Below are positions 1 to 5,246 of a DNA stretch of 6,014 nt, in pieces (positions within the stretch are counted from its first letter, which is position 1; the number at the start of each line of letters is the position of its first letter). The notes under the pieces are model-generated. The model was given only the letters and a program-made list of their open reading frames with translations, ran no database searches and was not told the origin of the DNA. The position numbers and the translations under genes were made by a program. The stretch lies in NCBI GenBank assembly GCA_026986085.1, contig JALSPE010000181.1, forward strand, positions 1-6,014, given 5' to 3'. The stretch comes from Campylobacteraceae bacterium. GTDB taxonomy: Bacteria; Campylobacterota; Campylobacteria; Campylobacterales; Sulfurovaceae.

Positions 1-2
1 GA

Positions 3-179
3 CAGACTGCTGGAGTTTGTAAAGAGAGTTTGATTGTAAATTTACCCGGAAAGCCAAAATCTATTAGAGAGTGTTTAGATGCAGTATTTGGGGCGATTCC
101 TTACTGTATAGATTTGATTGGTGGAGGGTATATGGAAGCTAATGAAGAGGTTATTAAAGTTTTTAGACCTAAGAAGTAA
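3..179 (+). CDS. mogA: Molybdopterin adenylyltransferase MogA, C-terminal 58 residues (5' end outside window)
   Basis: MogA adenylylates molybdopterin with ATP before molybdate insertion, in cytoplasmic molybdenum-cofactor synthesis. The reading frame is open from base 3 to a TAA at 177-179. The fragment carries the typical C-terminal signature of the family: QTAG, then LIVNLPGKPKSI, then ECLDAVFGAIPYCIDLIGG, ending VIKVFRPKK. The stretch NLPGKPKS is part of the conserved substrate-binding region in MogA/MoaB-type proteins. I prefer MogA over MoaB because of the IPYCIDLI segment and the FRPK tail. The residues after QTAG (VCKES) differ from the more usual glycine-rich sequence there. No terminator hairpin follows; a tandem repeat array begins at the base after the stop. 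The start and N-terminal half cannot be judged here. Confidence 0.88.
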   Translation, partial: QTAGVCKESLIVNLPGKPKSIRECLDAVFGAIPYCIDLIGGGYMEANEEVIKVFRPKK

Positions 180-298
180 TTGGTGGTTGGTGATTGGTGG
201 TTGGTAATTGGTGGTTGGTGATTGGTGGTTGGTGATTGGTGATTGGTGATTGGTGATTGGTGGTTGGTGATTGGTGATTGGTGGTTGGTGATTGGTTT
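180..298. repeat. Heptanucleotide tandem repeat array, unit TTGGTGR (about 16 full copies plus a partial one)
   Basis: Starting directly after the mogA stop codon, the sequence consists of 7-bp units in perfect phase: sixteen full units (180-291), then a partial unit TTGGTTT (292-298). Nine units are TTGGTGA, six are TTGGTGG and one is TTGGTAA (201-207). Variation is confined to the last two positions. There is no open frame that would make this a protein repeat. The array is G-rich and almost free of C on the + strand. Heptamer arrays of this kind (short tandemly repeated repetitive sequences) are known between genes in several bacterial groups. They are expected to vary in copy number by replication slippage. 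A role here is not evident. Confidence 0.95.
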
Positions 299-328
299 CC
301 TTCGCCCCTTTACCCCTCTACCCCTTGT
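297..328. repeat. Short C-rich block with 8-bp periodicity (CCCCTYTA-like)
   Basis: Runs of CCCC occur at 305, 313 and 321, exactly 8 bp apart, giving CCCCTTTA, CCCCTCTA and CCCCTTGT. A weaker preceding unit (TTCCTTCG, 297-304) has the same phase. The block abuts the G-rich heptamer array, so base composition flips from G-rich to C-rich on the + strand within a few bases. It looks like a second degenerate tandem repeat of different period, attached to the first. No gene or binding site is recognised in it. Confidence 0.7.
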
Positions 329-379
329 AAGAAGCTTTAAGCTTGGTTTGAGGTGAGAGTTTGAAATTAGGAGATAGTT

Positions 380-589
380 ATGAATATAAAATTTATAGAA
401 GAGAAGTTCGAAGAGATATATGAAGAGTTGGAAAAAGATGTAATGAAGATTTTAAATGATCAATCGTTAGATAAAAAAGAGACAAATTTAAGAGTAAAAC
501 CATACAGCGCGACAAAACAGATTTTAAGAAATGCGTTAGATAGTATAAAATTGGCAAATAGGGTTGCAAAAGAGAATTTAGATAAGTAG
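380..589 (+). CDS. Small protein of unknown function (69 aa)
   Basis: I do not recognise this family. It is supported as a real gene by a strong ribosome binding site, AGGAGA at 369-374, five bases before the ATG, and by AGA/TTA-rich codon use like its neighbours. The product is charged and probably helical. The N-terminal half is acidic (residues 7-34 are rich in Glu, with EEKFEEIYEELEKD). The C-terminal half is basic (Arg38, Lys40, Lys46, Arg50, Lys57, Arg61, Lys64, Lys69). There is no cysteine, signal peptide or membrane segment. The end, NALDSIKLANRVAKENLDK, could form an amphipathic helix. It lies alone between a repeat array upstream and a hairpin-rich spacer downstream. The first copy of a 27-bp repeat begins 4 bases after its stop. 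A soluble cytoplasmic protein is likely; no role can be assigned. Confidence 0.7.
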   Translation: MNIKFIEEKFEEIYEELEKDVMKILNDQSLDKKETNLRVKPYSATKQILRNALDSIKLANRVAKENLDK

Positions 590-592
590 TTT

Positions 593-619
593 TGGCTTTA
601 GCCTTGAATAAATTCGAGG
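593..619 (+). repeat. 27-bp hairpin-forming direct repeat, copy 1
   Basis: This copy matches bases 784-810 at 25 of 27 positions. It contains two back-to-back palindromes. GGCT-TT-AGCC (594-603) is followed by a 7-bp stem at 602-619: CCTTGAA, loop TAAA, TTCGAGG, with one G-T pair. It starts 4 bases after the stop codon of the 69-aa gene. One of the two differences from copy 2 changes a G-C pair in the first stem to G-T, and the other restores a Watson-Crick pair in the second stem. This fits a selected or recently copied hairpin. Confidence 0.85.
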
Positions 620-663
620 ATCCGAAAAACAAAGCAAATTTGTATAGTTTTTGTTTAACACGG

Positions 664-685
664 ATACGCGAATTCATTCGCATAT
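664..685. repeat. Imperfect palindrome with GCGAAT-TC-ATTCGC core
   Basis: ATACGCGAAT pairs with ATTCGCATAT around a 2-base centre: nine of ten positions pair, with one C/A mismatch. The core CGAAT-NN-ATTCG is the same as in the 27-bp repeats at 593 and 784, although the flanks differ. Shorter complementary arms ATCCG (620-624) and CGGAT (661-665) lie around the stretch between copy 1 and this palindrome. Confidence 0.7.
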
Positions 686-713
686 ATTTGGGATTATTGC
701 TAGAGTTTAGCTA

Positions 714-746
714 AATTATTCAATAGGATTGAATTATTGTTTTTTT
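714..746 (+). terminator. Possible weak intrinsic terminator after the 69-aa gene
   Basis: ATTCAAT (718-724) and ATTGAAT (728-734) form a perfect 7-bp stem around AGG. After one mismatch it extends by three A-T pairs (714-716 with 736-738). A run of seven T follows at 740-746. The stem is very AT-rich, and it lies about 125 bases past the small gene, so terminator activity is uncertain. Confidence 0.35.
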
Positions 747-783
747 GATATTAGTGGAAGTTATTGGCTTATTTTGGTCAATA

Positions 784-810
784 TGGCTTTAGTCTCGAAT
801 AAATTCGAGG
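784..810 (+). repeat. 27-bp hairpin-forming direct repeat, copy 2
   Basis: This is the second copy of the repeat at 593-619, 191 bp downstream and in the same orientation. Its palindrome CTCGAATAAATTCGAG (794-809) is perfect: six pairs with loop TAAA. The GGCT stem has one G-T pair (785-794). Similarity stops sharply at both ends of the 27 bp, so the two copies are discrete elements and not parts of a longer duplication. Confidence 0.85.
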
Positions 811-815
811 GTTTG

Positions 816-865
816 AAGATAAATTTTATTGTGTTTATAAAATTTATCTTTACTTTGCTTTTTTT
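816..865 (+). terminator. Long perfect stem-loop followed by T-rich tract, likely + strand terminator
   Basis: Bases 816-829 (AAGATAAATTTTAT) are perfectly complementary to 837-850, giving a 14-bp stem with a 7-base loop. A T-rich stretch follows, ending in seven T at 859-865. It lies between convergent genes. The stem itself would form on either strand. On the - strand it is followed by CAAACC and not by a U-run, so it fits termination of + strand transcripts better. It lies about 45 bases past the end of the - strand DJ-1 gene and could also protect that transcript's 3' end. Confidence 0.5.
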
Positions 866-892
866 AGCTTAAATTTTTTGTAAATAATTTAA

Positions 893-1459
893 TTAATCTT
901 GGCAATATTTAGCTAATGTTCCGTTTTTTACCTCTTTGAAACTCTCTTGACCAACTAGTTGGCGAACAATTTCTAAGGCAAAGCATATCGCAGTTGCTGG
1001 TCCTTGGGATGTGATAACTTTATCATCTACAACTACAATTTCATCTACTCTATCATTTGGGCGAATTTGCTCTTGGACACTTGGGTAGCAAGTATATTTT
1101 TTACTTAAAACTCCTGCAACATGTAGTGCATATGGCGCGGCACACATTGCTGCTATCCATTTGTTCTCTTGTTTAAACTCTTTTATTAAGTTTTGAGCTA
1201 TTTTATTTTCGGCTAATCTATTTGTTCCACCCCAGCCACCTGGTAGGACTACTATATCGTAATCATCGACTACAGCACTTTTTAGTGGAATGTTTGCCTT
1301 TATGGTAATGCCATTTGCTCCTACTACTAAATCTGTTGCGAATTCGTCATCTAGGTATGCTGAGTGAACTTCTATGCCACCTCTTCTTAGTATATCTATA
1401 ATTGTAACGCCTTCTATCTCTTCAAAACCTTCTGCTAGTATAACTAATGCTGATGCCAT
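893..1459 (-). CDS. DJ-1/ThiJ/PfpI-family protein (YajL-like)
   Basis: This 188-aa protein belongs to the DJ-1 branch of the class I glutamine amidotransferase-like fold. The family has been linked to oxidative-stress protection, chaperone activity, and glyoxalase or deglycase activity, the last being disputed. The N-terminus ALVILAEGFEEIE carries the conserved glutamate (Glu16, matching Glu18 of human DJ-1). The nucleophile elbow AAMCAAP places the reactive cysteine at Cys106. LPGG (72-75), TCYP (123-126) and TSQGPATA (150-157) are further family motifs. Length is normal and no signal peptide is seen, so it is cytoplasmic. The ATG is preceded at five bases by AAGGAGA (1465-1471), which overlaps the stop codon of the HIT gene. 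Only 11 bases separate the two genes, so they are probably cotranscribed and translationally coupled. The old annotation as a thiamine-synthesis enzyme (ThiJ) is not supported for this family. Confidence 0.93.
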   Translation of the reverse strand: MASALVILAEGFEEIEGVTIIDILRRGGIEVHSAYLDDEFATDLVVGANGITIKANIPLKSAVVDDYDIVVLPGGWGGTNRLAENKIAQNLIKEFKQENKWIAAMCAAPYALHVAGVLSKKYTCYPSVQEQIRPNDRVDEIVVVDDKVITSQGPATAICFALEIVRQLVGQESFKEVKNGTLAKYCQD

Positions 1460-1470
1460 AATTTTCTCCT

Positions 1471-1827
1471 TTATAAGCTTTTGTGTGGATCATTTTTTTG
1501 ATAGTGTTTCCATATTAGTTTACCTCCGCCTAAAATATGAAAGTGGAGGTGCTTTACCTCTTGTCCACCATCGTCTCCTATATTTGTAATTAAGCGATAG
1601 CCACTAATATCAAGGGCTAACTTTTTTGTAACCTCTTGAATAAATGGCGTCATTTTTGCCATTGTTTGAGCTGATATATCGTTAAAAGATTCAATATGCT
1701 CTTTTGGAATAACCAATACATGAATTGGAGCCGCTGGGTTGATATCGTGAAAAGCTATAAACTCTTCATTTTCTAAAATTTTGTTACTTGGAATTTCGCC
1801 ATCTACTATTTTACAAAATATACACAT
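1471..1827 (-). CDS. HIT-family purine nucleoside phosphoramidase-like protein (Hint type)
   Basis: This 118-aa protein has the histidine-triad signature HLHFHILGG at residues 93-101. The middle histidine His95 is the expected nucleophile that forms the nucleotidyl intermediate. The N-terminus MCIFCKI, followed by EIPSN, and the DINPAAPIHVLVIPKEH segment (28-44) are typical of the Hint branch, which hydrolyses AMP-linked phosphoramidates. The two cysteines Cys2 and Cys5 resemble the half zinc site seen in many HIT proteins. The C-terminus (LIWKHYQKNDPHKSL) lacks the usual WPPG ending of Hint1. The ATG at 1825-1827 has only a weak AAGG upstream, whereas the promoter in front is strong. It is the first gene of a two-gene operon with the DJ-1-like gene. 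The cellular substrate is unknown. Confidence 0.95.
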   Translation of the reverse strand: MCIFCKIVDGEIPSNKILENEEFIAFHDINPAAPIHVLVIPKEHIESFNDISAQTMAKMTPFIQEVTKKLALDISGYRLITNIGDDGGQEVKHLHFHILGGGKLIWKHYQKNDPHKSL

Positions 1828-1848
1828 GATAAACCTTTTTTAAAGCTA

Positions 1849-1877
1849 ATTATAGCATATTTTTTGCTATGCTAAAG
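1849..1877 (-). promoter_or_regulatory. Predicted sigma-70 promoter for the HIT/DJ-1 operon
   Basis: On the - strand, TGCTATAAT (1849-1857) is a perfect extended -10 element with the TATAAT hexamer at 1849-1854. At 17-bp spacing the -35 position (1872-1877) reads CTTTAG, a poor match. Weak -35 elements are common in Campylobacterota promoters. Transcription would begin around 1842, about 15 bases before the HIT start codon. Confidence 0.65.
1853..1874. promoter_or_regulatory. Inverted repeat TAGCATA-N8-TATGCTA in the divergent promoter region
   Basis: The two 7-bp arms (1853-1859 and 1868-1874) are perfectly complementary and separated by TTTTTTGC. The repeat overlaps the -10 element of the - strand promoter and the predicted -35 element of the pheS promoter. 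It could be an operator that acts on both, or chance in AT-rich DNA. It is not followed by a T-run past the second arm, so it is not a terminator in the + direction. Confidence 0.4.
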
Positions 1878-1893
1878 AGGTTTTAGATACAAT
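1864..1893 (+). promoter_or_regulatory. Predicted sigma-70 promoter for pheS-pheT-aroA
   Basis: TTGCTA (1864-1869, four of six matches to TTGACA) lies 18 bp before TACAAT (1888-1893, five of six matches to TATAAT). Transcription would start near 1900 and leave a leader of only about 24 bases before pheS. That is too short for a leader-peptide attenuator of the kind found before E. coli pheST, so any Phe-dependent control would have to act differently. Confidence 0.5.
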
Positions 1894-1911
1894 AACGCAA
1901 TTAAAATATAA

Positions 1912-1926
1912 AAGAGGTCAAAATTG
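1912..1926 (+). promoter_or_regulatory. Ribosome binding site that fixes the TTG start of pheS
   Basis: AAGAGGT (1912-1918) lies five bases before TTG at 1924-1926. An in-frame TAA at 1909-1911 rules out any start further upstream. The next in-frame ATG falls more than 100 codons into the gene, after conserved sequence has begun. TTG is therefore the start. Confidence 0.85.
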
Positions 1927-2916
1927 GAAGAGTTAGAGAGCAAGATAAACAGTTGCACCAATTTGGATGAGTTAGAGCTTATTAGGGTTGAGATATTTGG
2001 TAAAAAGGGAGTTCTTTCAAAAGAGTTTGCTAAGCTAAAAGATATTCCAGCCAAAGAGAAAAAAGATTTTGCAAAATCTTTAAATGACAAAAAAGTAGCT
2101 TTAAATGAAGTTTTTGAAAAGCATAAAAATAAATTAGAGAAGATTGCATTAGAGGCTAAATTGGAGTCTGAAAAGATTGATGTATCGCTTTATGGATATG
2201 AGGCAAACAAAGGGGCTTTACATCCTGTAAAAGATATGATGGATAGAATTATAGATTATTTTGTGGCGCTAAATTTTAGTGTTGAGAGTGGTCCTTTGGT
2301 AGAGAATGATTTTAATAACTTTGAGGCTTTAAATTTGCCAAAAAATCACCCAGCTAGAGAGATGCAAGATACCTTCTTTTTTGGGGATGGGAGAATGCTA
2401 AGAACGCACACTTCTCCTGTTCAAATTAGAACTATGTTAGATAGTAAGCCCCCAATTAGAATGATAGCACCAGGGGCTGTTTTTAGAAGAGATTATGATT
2501 TAACGCATACGCCAATGTTCCACCAGATAGAGGGGCTTGTTGTGGGTGAAAAAGGAGAGGTTAGCTTTGCAAATCTAAAGGCGATTTTAACAGACTTTTT
2601 ACACCATATGTTTGGAGATGTTGATGTTAGATTTAGACCCAGCTTTTTCCCATTTACAGAGCCTAGTGCAGAGGTGGATATTAGTTGTATGTTTTGTAAA
2701 GGCAAGGGGTGCAAGGTGTGTTCCCATACGGGTTGGCTAGAGGTTTTAGGAAGTGGTGTGGTAGATCCAAATGTATTTAAGGCTGTTGGCTATGAAGATG
2801 TAAGTGGTTATGCATTTGGTTTAGGTATTGAGAGATTTGCAATGCTGTTGCATGGAGTGCCAGATTTAAGGTCTCTATTTGATGGAGATATTCGTTTATT
2901 GGAGCAGTTTAGATGA
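1924..2916 (+). CDS. pheS: Phenylalanine--tRNA ligase alpha subunit
   Basis: PheS is the catalytic subunit of the alpha2-beta2 class II phenylalanyl-tRNA synthetase in the cytoplasm. It activates Phe with ATP and transfers it to tRNA-Phe. The 330-aa length is usual. Residues 1-85 form the charged N-terminal coiled-coil arm that contacts tRNA. The catalytic core shows HPAREMQDTFF (142-152), motif 2 FRRDYDLTHTPMFHQIEG (187-204), and the Phe-pocket region FFPFTEPSAEVD (241-252). A four-cysteine knuckle CxxC-x4-CxxC follows (Cys255, 258, 263, 266), then motif 3 around GLGIERFAMLLHG (299-311). Ala297 in the YAFGLG segment matches the E. coli Ala294 position that controls substrate size. All key elements are intact. 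It starts with TTG and is the first gene of the operon. Its stop overlaps the pheT ATG (ATGA, 2913-2916), which suggests translational coupling for equal subunit amounts. Confidence 0.98.
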   Translation: MEELESKINSCTNLDELELIRVEIFGKKGVLSKEFAKLKDIPAKEKKDFAKSLNDKKVALNEVFEKHKNKLEKIALEAKLESEKIDVSLYGYEANKGALHPVKDMMDRIIDYFVALNFSVESGPLVENDFNNFEALNLPKNHPAREMQDTFFFGDGRMLRTHTSPVQIRTMLDSKPPIRMIAPGAVFRRDYDLTHTPMFHQIEGLVVGEKGEVSFANLKAILTDFLHHMFGDVDVRFRPSFFPFTEPSAEVDISCMFCKGKGCKVCSHTGWLEVLGSGVVDPNVFKAVGYEDVSGYAFGLGIERFAMLLHGVPDLRSLFDGDIRLLEQFR

Positions 2917-5246
2917 TAGTTACAAGAAGTTGGCTAGAAGAGTATATAGATTTAAGTGATATTAGTGATGAGACTCTACTTAAAAGATTTAATGAGATTG
3001 GCTTAGAGGTTGATTCTTATAAGAGGTATGAGATACCAGAAAAAGTTGTAGTTGGAGAGATTGTGGGTTGTTCAAAACACCCAGATGCAGATAAACTTAA
3101 TGTTTGTCAAGTTAATGTAGGTGGAGAAGTTGTTCAAATTGTGTGTGGAGCAGCTAATGTAGTTGAGGCAAAGTGGGTAGCTGTTGCTATGGTTGGTTCT
3201 GTTTTGCCAGGAGATTTTAAAATTAAAAAGGCGAAGTTAAGAGGGGTAGAGAGTTTAGGAATGATTTGCTCTAGTAGTGAGTTGGGGCTTCCTGAATTAG
3301 AAGATGGTATTATGATTTTAGATGGCTCTATTGGAGAGTTGGAAGCTGGTAAAGAGTTAAATAGTTATCCTAAGTTTGCCGATAGTGTAGTTGAAGTTGA
3401 ACTTACAGCAAATAGAGGAGATGCTTGGAGCATTAGAGGAGTAGCAAGGGATTTATCGGCAGCATTGAAAAAAAAGTTAAATAGTTTTGGTTATGAGCCA
3501 ACTAGAAGGTCTCCAATAGGTGTTGCCAAGGAGCTTAGTGTGTCATCTGATGATATTCCAGCTAGGCTTATATACTCTATTTGCTCTATAGATAGATTAA
3601 AGACAAATTTTTTAGAGAGATTGCGTTTAGCTTATATTGGTTTGAATATCGAGAACGAGATAGATAGAGTTTTAAGATATGCAAGGCATGAGAGTGGAGT
3701 TGTAAATAGAGCTTACAATTTTGACTCTTTGGCAGAAGATGGCAAGGTATCTTTGGATGTGAAATTAAATAGTAACTCTAGTGTTGAAGTGTTGTCTAAT
3801 GGTAGGTTGATATCTGTTGTTGGTGTATCTCAAGAAGATGAGTTTAGAGCTACAGATAACTCTAAAAAAGTTTTACTAGAGTGTAGTTATATTAAGCCAG
3901 ATTTTGTTGTAGATAATGTCTCTAAAAATGGGCTTGATAGTGATGATTTGTATTATTTTAGTTCAAGAGGGAGCGAGCCAGATGTTGAGTATGGTTTGGA
4001 TGTTTTACAAAGGGCTATATGTGCAAACGGAGATGTTGAGTTCTCTAGTGGAGATGTAAAAGTTGGAGATAAGATTTCTCCTAAAAAGATTGCAATTAAG
4101 ATAAAAGATTTAATTGATATTATTGGAGATGATATTGCTATTAATGAGGTGTCAAATATCTTAAAATCTCTTGGGTATGGAGTAAATGCGATAGATAATG
4201 ATACCTTTAGTTTGGAGATACCACCACACGCTCATGATGTAGTAAATATACAAGATGTAGCAGAGGAGATTTTAAGAATTTATGGTATTGATAATATTAA
4301 AGCTAAACCATCTGTTGTTATTGAGAAGTGTAGATTAACTGATACTTATAAAGAGTTTAAAGATTTAAGAGATTTGCGAGATAGAGCAGTTGGTGTTGGA
4401 TATTTTGAAGCTATGACATATGCATTTGCTAATAAAGAGTTATTACAAAGGTATGGCTTTGAAGTTTTAGATGAGAGTTTAGAGTTACTTAACCCTATTG
4501 TAAAAGAGTTAAATACACTTAGAACTACTATTTTGGTAAATCTTCTTGAAGCAGCAAATAGAAATGTGAAGTATGGTAAAAAGAGTATTAAACTCTTTGA
4601 GAGTGGAGTTGTATTTAACTCTAAAAGAGAAGAGAGTAAAAGGGTTGCATTTATTTATAGTGGAGAGGAGAGCAGGGCTTCTGTTGTAAATAGTGCTACA
4701 TCTAAAGTTGTAGATTTAGACTCTTTTGTTAAGAGCCTTGGTGGGGTAGTTGGGGAGTTTAATTTGCTTGAGTGTGAGCCAAAAAACTCTCTTATGCATC
4801 CATATATAAGTGCAGATATAGTTAAAGATGGCAAGAGTATTGGGTATTTAAGCAAATTGCATCCAAGCGTGGCAGATGAGTTTGATTTAAAAGATACATA
4901 TATTGCAGAGTTTGATTTAGAGAGTGTTTTACCAAAGCATATTAATGCAGAGCCACTATCGAATTATCAAGCAGTAAATAAAGATTTGTCTGTAGTTGTA
5001 GATAAGAGTTTAACTTTTTACTCTATTGCAAAAGTTATACAAGAGTTTAAAGAGAGTGAAAATATCTTGAGAGATTTCTTCCCATTGGATATATACAGCG
5101 ATGAGAGCTTAGGAGATAAGAAGAGTTTAACTATTAGATTTACGCTTCAATCAGATGAAACAACGCTAAATGATGAGCAGATAGAGGGTGTAATGGGTAG
5201 AGTGTTAGAGGTTTTAAATAGCAATTTTGGTGCGGAGCTAAGATGA
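2913..5246 (+). CDS. pheT: Phenylalanine--tRNA ligase beta subunit
   Basis: PheT is the large non-catalytic subunit that binds and recognises tRNA-Phe and, in most bacteria, edits mischarged Tyr-tRNA-Phe. Domains in order: N-terminal B1 and an EMAP/Trbp111-like OB-fold (about 40-150, with HPDADKLNVCQV and RGVESLGMICS), ELTANRGD (163-170), a B3/B4 region (about 210-380), a B5 domain (about 392-463), a catalytic-like core (about 475-670, with LNPIVKELNTLRTTI) and a C-terminal anticodon-binding ferredoxin-like domain (about 683-777, starting near NKDLSVVV). The 777-aa length is within the family range. The B3/B4 region is clearly divergent: the usual NNVVDxTNYVxxExGQPLHAFD stretch reads as ENEIDRVLRYARHESGVVN and then RAYNFD, and the MGGxxGG and HRYERG segments are lost. 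Editing may be weak or absent. GGAG (2901-2904) inside pheS serves as the ribosome binding site. Its end overlaps aroA by 4 bases. Confidence 0.97.
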   Translation: MIVTRSWLEEYIDLSDISDETLLKRFNEIGLEVDSYKRYEIPEKVVVGEIVGCSKHPDADKLNVCQVNVGGEVVQIVCGAANVVEAKWVAVAMVGSVLPGDFKIKKAKLRGVESLGMICSSSELGLPELEDGIMILDGSIGELEAGKELNSYPKFADSVVEVELTANRGDAWSIRGVARDLSAALKKKLNSFGYEPTRRSPIGVAKELSVSSDDIPARLIYSICSIDRLKTNFLERLRLAYIGLNIENEIDRVLRYARHESGVVNRAYNFDSLAEDGKVSLDVKLNSNSSVEVLSNGRLISVVGVSQEDEFRATDNSKKVLLECSYIKPDFVVDNVSKNGLDSDDLYYFSSRGSEPDVEYGLDVLQRAICANGDVEFSSGDVKVGDKISPKKIAIKIKDLIDIIGDDIAINEVSNILKSLGYGVNAIDNDTFSLEIPPHAHDVVNIQDVAEEILRIYGIDNIKAKPSVVIEKCRLTDTYKEFKDLRDLRDRAVGVGYFEAMTYAFANKELLQRYGFEVLDESLELLNPIVKELNTLRTTILVNLLEAANRNVKYGKKSIKLFESGVVFNSKREESKRVAFIYSGEESRASVVNSATSKVVDLDSFVKSLGGVVGEFNLLECEPKNSLMHPYISADIVKDGKSIGYLSKLHPSVADEFDLKDTYIAEFDLESVLPKHINAEPLSNYQAVNKDLSVVVDKSLTFYSIAKVIQEFKESENILRDFFPLDIYSDESLGDKKSLTIRFTLQSDETTLNDEQIEGVMGRVLEVLNSNFGAELR

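Larger units (their letters stand above)
590..892. other. 303-bp non-coding spacer between convergent genes, dense in inverted repeats
   Basis: No plausible gene lies here. The only long frame through part of it is antisense to the small gene and lacks a convincing start. The spacer contains at least five stem-loop sequences: 602-619, 664-685, 714-738, 794-809 and 816-850. A weaker one lies at 762-783 (TATTGGC with GTCAATA, one G-T pair). Two 27-bp direct repeats (593-619 and 784-810) bracket most of it. Both flanking genes point into the spacer, so some hairpins may serve as transcription ends. Related palindrome cores suggest REP-like elements or the remains of a small non-autonomous mobile element. 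Confidence 0.75.

Noticed and set aside
180..298. CRISPR array
   Set aside because: The repeat is 7 bp in direct tandem with no spacers, so it is a simple tandem repeat.
332..344. AAGCTT-T-AAGCTT inverted repeat as a terminator or operator upstream of the small gene
   Set aside because: The arms are only 6 bp, each self-complementary, with a one-base centre and no T-run. It is too weak to call.
393..683. A 96-aa frame on the - strand
   Set aside because: It is antisense to the better supported 69-aa gene, runs through the hairpin repeats, and has no convincing ribosome binding site or recognisable protein features.
869..892. TTAAATT/AATTTAA pairing at the end of the DJ-1 gene as a - strand terminator
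   Set aside because: It consists of A-T pairs only with a 10-base loop, and lies in DNA so AT-rich that such pairing is expected by chance.
2493..2714. A 73-aa - strand frame inside pheS (and similar frames at 1374-1589, 1872-2090 and 4655-4855)
   Set aside because: These are shadows of strongly supported genes on the opposite strand and show no family motifs.
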